Shown piece after piece: positions 1 to 5,216 of a DNA stretch of 5,945 bases. The DNA lies in NCBI GenBank assembly GCA_023436515.1, contig JAEZIV010000382.1, positions 1-5,945 of the forward strand, read 5' to 3'. The stretch is from Bacillota bacterium (GTDB lineage Bacteria > Bacillota > Clostridia > Acetivibrionales > DSM-1351). Within the stretch, counting starts at the first letter, position 1. Every line of letters starts with the position of its first letter. The notes beneath the pieces are model-generated. The model did not search any database, had not been told where the DNA came from, and saw nothing but the letters and a program-made list of their open reading frames with translations. The position numbers were made by a program, and so were the translations under genes.

Positions 1-1166
1 GTTGAGGTCATACCGTCAAATTCTGCACTGTTGACCAGGACTCCGTATTCACAGTAGGGGAGTTCATCGGCTGAGCCGTCAGCACTTTTTATAACTCTCT
101 TTATGGGAAGATTGTACTTTTTAGCAAACTCATAATCACGCTCGTCATGAGAAGGCACAGCCATAACGCAGCCTGTTCCGTAGCTTCCCAGCACGTAATC
201 AGCTATCCAGATGGGTACCTGCTCACCTGTTATGGGGTGTATGGCGTAGGCGCCGGTGAACACACCTGTTTTCTCTTTAACTGTGGAAAGTCTCTCAATC
301 TCGGTCTGCTTCTTGGTTTCCCTTATATAGTTCTCTACTATGGCTCTGTTTTCCTCGGTAGTAATCTGGTCAACTATCTTGTTTTCCGGCGCCAATACAA
401 CATAGGTCACCCCATAGAGGGTATCTGCTCTTGTGGTAAAAACCTTAAATTCTATATCCTGGGCTGCTACCTTAAAGGATATTTCGGCACCCTCGGAGCG
501 GCCGATCCAGTTAGTCTGAATTTTCTTTGTTTTTTCAGGCCAATCTATTGTATCCAGCTTATCAAGCAACTCCTGAGCGTAGGCAGTAATCTTGAAGAAC
601 CACTGGGTCAAATCTCGCTTGGTTACTTCGGTATCACATCTTTCGCAGGAACAGTCTATTACCTGCTCATTTGCAAGCACAGTATTACATTTTGGGCACC
701 AGTTGACAGGTGCATTTTTCCTATAAGCCAAGCCAGACTTGTAAAGCTGCAGGAAAAGCCACTGAGTCCACTTATAATAATCAGGCATGCAGGTTTTTAC
801 TTCATAATCCCAATCAAAGGTAGCTCCCATTTCCTTGAGCTGACCTTCCATGGTTTCAATATTTTTAAGTGTTGAATCCTGGGGATGTATCCCTGTTTTG
901 ATGGCATAGTTCTCGGCAGGCAGCCCAAAAGCATCGAAGCCCATGGGATGAAATACCTCAAAGCCCTGCATCCTTTTCATTCTCGCCCAGGAATCTGTCA
1001 GACCATAGTTGTACCAATGGCCTACATGGAGGTTGGCACCTGAGGGATATGAAAACATTTCAAGACAATAAAGCTTTTTGTCAATATTTTTGGGATTAAA
1101 CTTGTAAATGTCGGTATCAGACCACTTTTTCTGCCACTTCCTATCTATATCTGCTGAGTATGGCAT
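1..1166 (-). CDS. leuS: Leucyl-tRNA synthetase, N-terminal part (runs off the window)
   Basis: Cytoplasmic class I aminoacyl-tRNA synthetase that charges tRNA-Leu with leucine and edits mischarged tRNA. I translated 388 uninterrupted codons from the ATG at 1166; the C-terminal part, including the KMSKS loop and anticodon-binding domain, lies beyond position 1. Visible landmarks are the HIGH-type motif HVGH at residues 47-50, the block [17 protein letters not shown] near 73-89, a cysteine-rich zinc hinge (C157, C160, C172, C174, C177), and the CP1 editing domain with the threonine-rich TTRADT at 244-249 and [19 protein letters not shown] at 329-347, which includes the editing aspartates D341 and D344. 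The [15 protein letters not shown] wording after HVGH resembles clostridial enzymes as I remember them. The start is supported by AAGGAGT (1174-1180) seven bases upstream. Expression should be controlled by the T-box in its leader. Identity is very secure. Confidence 0.97.
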   Translation of the reverse strand, partial: MPYSADIDRKWQKKWSDTDIYKFNPKNIDKKLYCLEMFSYPSGANLHVGHWYNYGLTDSWARMKRMQGFEVFHPMGFDAFGLPAENYAIKTGIHPQDSTLKNIETMEGQLKEMGATFDWDYEVKTCMPDYYKWTQWLFLQLYKSGLAYRKNAPVNWCPKCNTVLANEQVIDCSCERCDTEVTKRDLTQWFFKITAYAQELLDKLDTIDWPEKTKKIQTNWIGRSEGAEISFKVAAQDIEFKVFTTRADTLYGVTYVVLAPENKIVDQITTEENRAIVENYIRETKKQTEIERLSTVKEKTGVFTGAYAIHPITGEQVPIWIADYVLGSYGTGCVMAVPSHDERDYEFAKKYNLPIKRVIKSADGSADELPYCEYGVLVNSAEFDGMTS

Positions 1167-1207
1167 TTAATCAACTCCTTTATAGTAATTATTGCTTTTT
1201 ATAATAA

Positions 1208-1244
1208 AATTTATAAAACCCGCCTCTTAATAAAGAGACGGGTT
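1208..1244 (-). terminator. Conditional intrinsic terminator of the leuS T-box
   Basis: On the minus strand AACCCGTCTCTT (1233-1244) pairs with AAGAGGCGGGTT (1217-1228) in a 12-bp stem with one G-T pair around a TATT loop, followed by the U-rich stretch TTTTATAAATTTT. It starts directly after the T-box core, so antiterminator and terminator would be mutually exclusive as in other T-boxes. It ends about 40 bases before the leuS ribosome binding site. Confidence 0.92.
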
Positions 1245-1510
1245 AATCCGCGGTACCACTCTTGTTAGCCCTATGCTCGATTCTCCCGGGATAAATACTA
1301 ATACCTCTGAATAGTATAAATATGCCGAGTACCCCATAGCCTGGGCTCACTTGTATATCCTGTAACGTGGATAAACGGCTGTTATTAGCAGCAGCTCCAC
1401 GGCGAGTTCAAAGTATGCCACCTGTCGTACTCCCACCAAATGTACGACTCTCTTAAGGGATGATCCCAAAGGCACAAAACCTTTACTATTCCGCTTCATA
1501 GCCTGAAAGT
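1217..1510 (-). promoter_or_regulatory. T-box riboswitch (leucine, CUC specifier) in the leuS leader
   Basis: Uncharged tRNA binds this leader RNA and favours an antiterminator, so leuS is transcribed when leucyl-tRNA is scarce. On the minus strand the hallmark T-box core TGGTACCGCGG lies at 1248-1258; its UGGU can pair with the ACCA end of a tRNA with discriminator A, as tRNA-Leu has. Upstream in the RNA are the AGAGAG element (1448-1453) and a perfect 7-bp apical stem, GTCGTAC/GTACGAC (1442-1448 with 1424-1430), closing an 11-base loop containing GGTGGGA, as in the tRNA-elbow-binding part of Stem I. The specifier loop reads GAACUC on the minus strand, which places a CUC leucine codon at 1404-1406, matching the downstream gene. 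A GUGAGC S-turn-like element follows near 1350. The 5' boundary is approximate. I read the sequence motifs and did not fold the RNA. Confidence 0.93.
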
Positions 1511-1525
1511 ATTTTTCAAACAAAC

Positions 1526-1567
1526 ATCAGCTGATAAGCTTACTGCTTATAGGTAAACTCAAGAGTT
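1526..1567. repeat. Three consecutive short dyads ahead of T-box Stem I
   Basis: Three small inverted repeats stand in a row: the perfect palindrome ATCAGCTGAT (1526-1535), ATAAGC-N5-GCTTAT (1534-1550, overlapping the first by two bases), and AACTC-AA-GAGTT (1556-1567). They lie upstream of the recognisable T-box elements. They may be leader stem-loops, operator half-sites, or chance in AT-rich DNA. No protein family is suggested by the sequence. Confidence 0.35.
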
Positions 1568-1577
1568 GACATACACT

Positions 1578-1606
1578 AGAGTATCATATATAAAAAGTTT
1601 TTTCAA
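1578..1606 (-). promoter_or_regulatory. Possible sigma-A promoter for the leuS leader
   Basis: On the minus strand TTGAAA (1601-1606) is followed after 17 bases by TACTCT (1578-1583), which keeps the three most conserved -10 bases. A second possible -10, TATGAT (1583-1588), has no well-spaced -35. Transcription from here would add roughly 60 bases before T-box Stem I. Positions 1511-1577 hold no gene and no clearly better promoter. This assignment is weak, and leuS could also be read from the operon upstream. Confidence 0.28.
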
Positions 1607-1619
1607 TAACTAGTTATTG
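1604..1619. repeat. Perfect 16-bp palindrome downstream of the ArnE-like gene
   Basis: CAATAACTAGTTATTG equals its own reverse complement. It begins eight bases after the stop codon of the minus-strand transporter gene. As RNA it could form a 6-bp stem around CUAG, but the following bases are AAAAAACTTTTT rather than an immediate U tract, so it is a poor intrinsic terminator. It overlaps the possible -35 of the leuS promoter, so an operator role is equally open. No other terminator is visible between 1627 and the T-box. Confidence 0.5.
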
Positions 1620-1626
1620 GCCTATA

Positions 1627-1968
1627 TCAGCTCCTTGCAATAAAAATAACTCCACCCACTATCAGCAGCATTCCAACTACTTTTTGTAGTGAGAGTGATT
1701 CCTGAAATAGGTAAAAGCCAGCAAAAATACTAAGGGCATAAGCCAGACTGTTCAGGGGATATGCTACTGAAAAAGGCAGCTTGGACAGTATGAAAAGCCA
1801 TAAAACCGTTGAAATACCATAAACCATAACACCTGAAATAATTAGGGGATTGTAAAGCAGCCTATAGCTATAGCCAATAGATTTAACAAGTCCATATTTC
1901 CATAGTACCTGACCGAAAACGCTCAAGGCGGAATTTAACAACGACAGCAGGATATACTTTAGTTCCAT
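1627..1968 (-). CDS. ArnE-like four-helix EamA/DMT-superfamily membrane protein
   Basis: A 113-residue integral membrane protein with four predicted helices at about residues 4-22, 42-62, 68-88 and 96-111, the size of a half transporter that works as a dimer. The wording follows E. coli ArnE as I remember it: LSVFGQ with a lysine four residues later in helix 1, VLWLFIL before SKLPFSVAYPLNSL, and GGVIFIA near the end. ArnE pairs with ArnF to flip aminoarabinose-phosphoundecaprenol in Gram-negatives; the substrate here is unknown and no ArnF-like partner is in the window. The membrane-embedded glutamate of EmrE-type drug exporters is replaced by serine in my alignment by eye, arguing against a QacE/EmrE pump. 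I chose ATG 1968 because AAAAGG stands seven bases upstream; a TTG at 1974 is too close to that site. It lies 51 bases after the response regulator and is probably in its operon. Confidence 0.8.
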   Translation of the reverse strand: MELKYILLSLLNSALSVFGQVLWKYGLVKSIGYSYRLLYNPLIISGVMVYGISTVLWLFILSKLPFSVAYPLNSLAYALSIFAGFYLFQESLSLQKVVGMLLIVGGVIFIARS

Positions 1969-2019
1969 GGGCAAACCTTTTTATTTTTAGTATACCCAGT
2001 GTGACAAAAATTATAGGCT

Positions 2020-2640
2020 TTACTTATTTTTATAGTAAAAAACCGCAAGCTGCGTTCTATCTCTCAAATGGAGCTTTTCCAAAAGTACGCTGATATAGTT
2101 TCTGACAGTTCCTTCGCTCAGATACATAGCCTCGGATATTTCCTTGTTATTAAGTCCTTCCGAGATGTTCACCAGCAGCTCTATCTCCTTTTCTGTCAGG
2201 TCGTATACCGATAAGGCGACAGAGGAGGATTGGTGCATCAGCCCGGGGAGCTTAGTAATAACCTCATCACCAAAAACACTTTGACCCATATATACGGCCT
2301 TGATTGCAGGGACAATGCTCTCAAAGTTCTGCTTCAGCAGATACCCCTTTGCCCCAATTTTCAATGCCTTTATTATATATTCATCATCAGAAAAGGTGGT
2401 TAGGAACAAAACTCTTGCATTTGGAGACTTCTTAAGAATTATTTCTCCGGCTTCAAGTCCAGTCATGGTATCCATTCGGATATCCATCAGAAGGATATCC
2501 GGGGAGAGCTGGGTGTAAAGCTCTATAGCCTGCTTGCCGTTATTGCCGGTAGCAATAACCTTTATATCAGGATCTGACTCCAATATTGTCTTCAAGGAAA
2601 CACATACAAGCTTGTCATCATCAACTACCAATACGTTCAT
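2020..2640 (-). CDS. NarL/LuxR-family two-component response regulator
   Basis: A 206-residue cytoplasmic DNA-binding regulator, the usual length for the NarL/FixJ family. The receiver domain spans about residues 1-118, with acidic pocket D7-D9, phosphoacceptor D53 in LLMDIRMD, switch threonine T81 in LTTFSDDEY, and conserved K103 in GYLLK. The LuxR-type helix-turn-helix spans about 146-203, starting LTEKEIELL and containing NNKEISEAMYLSEGTVRNYI. All expected phosphorelay residues are present. The start at ATG 2640 is favoured by AAGGGA (2648-2653) seven bases upstream. The frame stays open to an ATG at 2718, but that site has no Shine-Dalgarno and would add 26 residues ahead of the canonical MNVLVVDDD start. 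It follows the kinase gene by 87 bases and is almost certainly its partner. Its targets are unknown; the 12-mer repeats upstream of the kinase are candidate sites. Confidence 0.95.
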   Translation of the reverse strand: MNVLVVDDDKLVCVSLKTILESDPDIKVIATGNNGKQAIELYTQLSPDILLMDIRMDTMTGLEAGEIILKKSPNARVLFLTTFSDDEYIIKALKIGAKGYLLKQNFESIVPAIKAVYMGQSVFGDEVITKLPGLMHQSSSVALSVYDLTEKEIELLVNISEGLNNKEISEAMYLSEGTVRNYISVLLEKLHLRDRTQLAVFYYKNK

Positions 2641-2727
2641 AATTACGTCCCTTCTTTTAAGTAATTTTTCGGGCTTACACAAGGAATGCTTCCCATGCAA
2701 GCTATGAGCCTTTCCCATCAGGGGGGA

Positions 2728-3804
2728 CTACCTTACACTGTTGTCCTTTGGAATGGATATGAAAATCTTAAACCCGTTTTCTGTATTGACATGAAAATTC
2801 CCGTTAAAGGCTTTAACCCGTTCCTCTATATTGCTAAGGCCTATACCATTATCAGGGTTGTAGGCGGTATTTGTACCATTGTCCTGAATTATGAGCTGGT
2901 AAAGGGCGGGGTGCTCTCTTAATGCCACAGATACCTCTGTAGCATTTGAGTGCCTAATAATATTTGACAGAGCCTCTTTTGTAATGGCTATAAAGCAATA
3001 TTTCAGCTTTGTATCGGGGTGCCCGCTTATATCATAATCCAGGTTAATGGAGCAAAAGGTAAAGTCCCTGACCAAGCCATCAATCTGTGTAAATAGATCA
3101 ATGGATTCATCATGAAGATTATGAACACTACATCTCACGCTATCCATAGCACTGGATAGGGTATCTTTAATAGAGGATAGGTTATCCTTAAGAGCCTCAT
3201 CCTTATTAATTGCCATTAAGGCTCCAAGCTGAAGCAAGCAGCGGGATAACATGTGACCCACATTGTCATGAATTTCTCTGGCAATTCTATTTCGTTCATT
3301 TAAGGTAGCCACATTAATCTCATAGTCCTGCTTTTCCAGCAATTCACTGGTCTTCTTCTCCATTAGAATTGCTTTTTCCTTTGAGGCATCCCGGAATAGC
3401 ATATACTGTTTTTTTAACTTATCCACACTTGTAGTCCGATACCTAAGCAAGCAGGTAATAGCTGTAAGAAGCAATAATACGGCTATTGAAGTCCAGGTCA
3501 TCAGATTGAAATGTATGGTAAGTGGTATAACTGTAAGAATCGCCAGAAATTGTTCTTTGGTGTTAAAGACATCATAAAGCATTACAGGGGAAAAAACTAA
3601 AAACTCAGGGTAGAACAGACATAAAAAGAGATACACCGGAATAGTTAAAAGCCTTATAAACCTTTTATCAAAATAGGTGTTAAGGGAGGTAAAGGTCAGG
3701 CTCAATGTTGTTATAGGCACTATACTCGCAGTATAGCCGGCATCTATAACACAAAAAGCCAGACAGCATATAAATATAACGGTTTTATCAATTAACTCGA
3801 TCAA
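2728..3804 (-). CDS. Membrane sensor histidine kinase, HisKA_3 (NarX/DesK) type
   Basis: A 358-residue sensor kinase expected to phosphorylate the adjacent response regulator. The first 120 residues are hydrophobic, with about four to five membrane segments (roughly 6-24, 27-40, 50-72, 85-100, 103-120) and no large extracellular domain, so the signal may be sensed in or at the membrane. A charged helix at about 128-170 looks like a coiled-coil linker. The dimerisation domain has the HisKA_3 signature with phosphoacceptor H179 in NRIAREIHDNVGH. The ATPase domain has N-box E277 and N281 (EALSNIIRHSNA), DNG at 308-310 and NGIGL at 319-323. The start is TTG 3804: GGGAGG (3810-3815) stands five bases upstream and no ATG is near. 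A good promoter lies at 3876-3904. The N-terminal sensor resembles no ligand-binding domain I recognise, so the stimulus cannot be named. Confidence 0.94.
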   Translation of the reverse strand: MIELIDKTVIFICCLAFCVIDAGYTASIVPITTLSLTFTSLNTYFDKRFIRLLTIPVYLFLCLFYPEFLVFSPVMLYDVFNTKEQFLAILTVIPLTIHFNLMTWTSIAVLLLLTAITCLLRYRTTSVDKLKKQYMLFRDASKEKAILMEKKTSELLEKQDYEINVATLNERNRIAREIHDNVGHMLSRCLLQLGALMAINKDEALKDNLSSIKDTLSSAMDSVRCSVHNLHDESIDLFTQIDGLVRDFTFCSINLDYDISGHPDTKLKYCFIAITKEALSNIIRHSNATEVSVALREHPALYQLIIQDNGTNTAYNPDNGIGLSNIEERVKAFNGNFHVNTENGFKIFISIPKDNSVR

Positions 3805-3829
3805 GTTTACCTCCCAGGCTACAAAAGGG

Positions 3830-3872
3830 CATATAAGAACTATAGGATTCTGAACATAAAAGTTCTAATATG
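3830..3872. repeat. 12-base inverted repeat at the kinase operon transcription start
   Basis: CATATAAGAACT (3830-3841) faces AGTTCTAATATG (3861-3872); the arms match at 11 of 12 positions across a 19-base spacer. Within it lie AGAAC-N6-ATTCT (3836-3851) and GAAC-N6-GTTC (3852-3865), so GAAC/GTTC-like boxes recur about every 10-16 bases. Relative to the predicted start it covers about -3 to +40, a position typical of repression. As RNA it could instead form a 5' stem-loop in the kinase mRNA. A third copy of the arm lies at 3951-3962. Confidence 0.55.
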
Positions 3873-3875
3873 TCC

Positions 3876-3904
3876 ATTTTATCAAGTATTTCTATACTTC
3901 TCAA
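3876..3904 (-). promoter_or_regulatory. Sigma-A promoter of the kinase-regulator-transporter operon
   Basis: On the minus strand TTGAGA (3899-3904) is separated by exactly 17 bases from TAAAAT (3876-3881), which is preceded by TGA, giving an extended -10. Predicted transcription starts near 3869, leaving a leader of about 65 bases before the TTG start at 3804. This is the best promoter in the window. Confidence 0.72.
3884..3899. repeat. Dyad AAGTAT-N4-ATACTT between -35 and -10 of the kinase promoter
   Basis: A perfect inverted repeat with 6-base arms and a 4-base spacer fills most of the promoter spacer. A dimeric protein bound here would block RNA polymerase, so it is a candidate operator. 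The binding protein is unknown, and short dyads in AT-rich DNA can arise by chance. Confidence 0.45.
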
Positions 3905-3950
3905 CTGGGTCTTTAAACTGTGCTTTTGGCTGCTATCGAGCCCGTGAAGC

Positions 3951-3962
3951 AATTCTTATATG
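3951..3962 (-). repeat. Third copy of the 12-mer, upstream of the mannose gene promoter
   Basis: AATTCTTATATG is the reverse complement of CATATAAGAATT and matches the 3830-3841 copy at 11 of 12 positions. It centres about 40 bases upstream of the start expected from the -10 at 3984-3989, where activators that overlap the -35 region usually bind. The plus-strand promoter lacks an evident -35, which would suit activation, but this is inference. Confidence 0.45.
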
Positions 3963-3983
3963 AATACAAGTTAACATAAAATA

Positions 3984-3989
3984 TATAAT
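3984..3989 (+). promoter_or_regulatory. Candidate -10 element for the mannose-1-phosphate guanylyltransferase operon
   Basis: A consensus TATAAT lies 71 bases before the ATG at 4061. No -35-like hexamer is found 16-18 bases upstream (TGAATA and neighbours are poor). The surrounding sequence is very AT-rich, so a chance TATAAT is possible. Confidence 0.4.
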
Positions 3990-4060
3990 ATATGAACCAC
4001 AACGTCCATATCTACATAAGATAGACTACAAATATTATTATTTTGGAGAATGATGTATAA

Positions 4061-5134
4061 ATGGAAAGATTCGTAGTCATAATGGCAGGAGGAAGCGGAA
4101 CAAGGCTGTGGCCTATTTCAAGGGAAATACGGCCGAAGCAGTTTATGAGGGTTGACGAGGGCAGCTGTATGCTGGTTCAGACCCTTGAACGCCTTTATGA
4201 AGCTGTTCCAAAGGACCATTGCTTTATAGTAACTGATAAACGTCTAAAAAATATAACCCGTGAAACAGTTAAAGATTTGATTCCAACAGGAAATATTATA
4301 ATGGAGCCTCAGAAGAAAAATACGGCTGCCTGCATAGGGCTTGCAGCCATGACCCTCAAGAAAAGGTTTGGAGAGGGTCTGGTTTGCTTCGTTCCGGCAG
4401 ACGGCTATGTAAAGGATAAGATGGGATATAGGCAGGCTGTCGAAAGAGCTTTCGAGGCTGCGGAGGAAACTAAATCCCTTGTTGTTGTGGGTATAACGCC
4501 AACCTATCCGTCAACAGGCTACGGGTATATTCAAATTGATTCGGAAAAGGGTGAGGATGAGAAGCTGCTTGTAGTTCAAAGGTTTATAGAAAAACCCGAT
4601 CTGGAAACTGCCAAGAAATTTATTGAATCAGGAGCGTTTTTATGGAACGGAGGCATTTTGGTTGGCAGTCTGGATGCCATTATTGACAGTATAGCTAAAT
4701 TTCTGCCCGAGCATCACAGCAGCCTAAGCAGGGCGGTAAAGGGCTTTAATCCCTTAAAGGGTAACAGATATCTCAAGGAAGCATATAATAAACTACAAAA
4801 TATATCCTTTGACCACGGGGTCTTGGAAAAAACAGATTGTATCTATGTAATCAAGGGGCTCTTTGACTGGAATGATATAGGGAGCCTGGATTCACTGTCC
4901 TACACATTGCCGCCCGACGAGGCAGGGAATTTCACCGACGGAAAGCATCTGGGTGTGGATACCAGCAACTCTATTATATTGAGCAAGGAGGCTCTTGTTA
5001 CCACCATCGGAGTTGACAATCTTATTATTATTAATGCAAAGGATGCCATAATTGTGTGTCCACGCAACAGAGCACAGGAAATTAAGGGCTTAGTGGAGCT
5101 GCTTAAGGAGAAGGGCTATGCCAAGCTTTTGTAA
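4061..5134 (+). CDS. manC: Mannose-1-phosphate guanylyltransferase
   Basis: A cytoplasmic nucleotidyltransferase making GDP-mannose from mannose-1-phosphate and GTP, a sugar donor for surface polysaccharides and glycoconjugates. Its 357 residues fit the single-function form; the C-terminal phosphomannose isomerase (cupin) domain of about 450-480-residue ManC proteins is absent. Motifs are AGGSGTRLWPIS (9-20) with RPKQF (24-28), the GTP-binding signature; EPQKKNTA (82-89); VPADG (111-115); GYGYIQ (153-158); FIEKP (175-179); WNGG (195-198); and DWNDIGS (269-275). About 285-357 looks like the usual C-terminal beta-helix. The residue after the conserved aspartate D114 is glycine where I would expect histidine. 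ATG 4061 is the only in-frame start because TAA directly precedes it; GGAG (4045-4048) lies 12 bases away, rather far. The E1 alpha gene follows after 82 bases without a visible terminator, suggesting one operon. Confidence 0.93.
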   Translation: MERFVVIMAGGSGTRLWPISREIRPKQFMRVDEGSCMLVQTLERLYEAVPKDHCFIVTDKRLKNITRETVKDLIPTGNIIMEPQKKNTAACIGLAAMTLKKRFGEGLVCFVPADGYVKDKMGYRQAVERAFEAAEETKSLVVVGITPTYPSTGYGYIQIDSEKGEDEKLLVVQRFIEKPDLETAKKFIESGAFLWNGGILVGSLDAIIDSIAKFLPEHHSSLSRAVKGFNPLKGNRYLKEAYNKLQNISFDHGVLEKTDCIYVIKGLFDWNDIGSLDSLSYTLPPDEAGNFTDGKHLGVDTSNSIILSKEALVTTIGVDNLIIINAKDAIIVCPRNRAQEIKGLVELLKEKGYAKLL

Positions 5135-5216
5135 GGGGTACTCATAACAGGAGTGCGTCATAGAAGCCTAATGATAATTTATAAAAAAGTTATGCTATAG
5201 GGTTGGGGGAGTGGAA

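Noticed and set aside
147..875. Long open frame of 242 codons on the plus strand
   Set aside because: It lies wholly antisense to the certain leuS reading frame, has no recognisable domain or Shine-Dalgarno, and reads as a by-product of leuS codon use.
1627..1974. EmrE/QacE-type multidrug exporter reading of the small membrane protein
   Set aside because: The essential membrane glutamate of that family is not present in helix 1, and the AYPLNSL and GGVIFIA segments fit ArnE-like EamA proteins better.
2300..2518. Plus-strand open frame of 72 codons
   Set aside because: Antisense to the receiver domain of the response regulator, with no ribosome binding site or family resemblance.
2686..2922. 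Plus-strand open frame of 78 codons
   Set aside because: Antisense to the ATPase domain of the histidine kinase and the gap after it; no independent support.
4010..4024. Short dyad TATCT-ACATA-AGATA upstream of the guanylyltransferase
   Set aside because: Five-base AT-rich arms are expected by chance in such sequence and no second copy is present.
5135..5216. Terminator between the guanylyltransferase and E1 alpha genes
   Set aside because: Only weak pairings such as ACTC/GAGT and ATAA/TTAT are present, with no GC-rich stem followed by a U tract; the two genes look co-transcribed.
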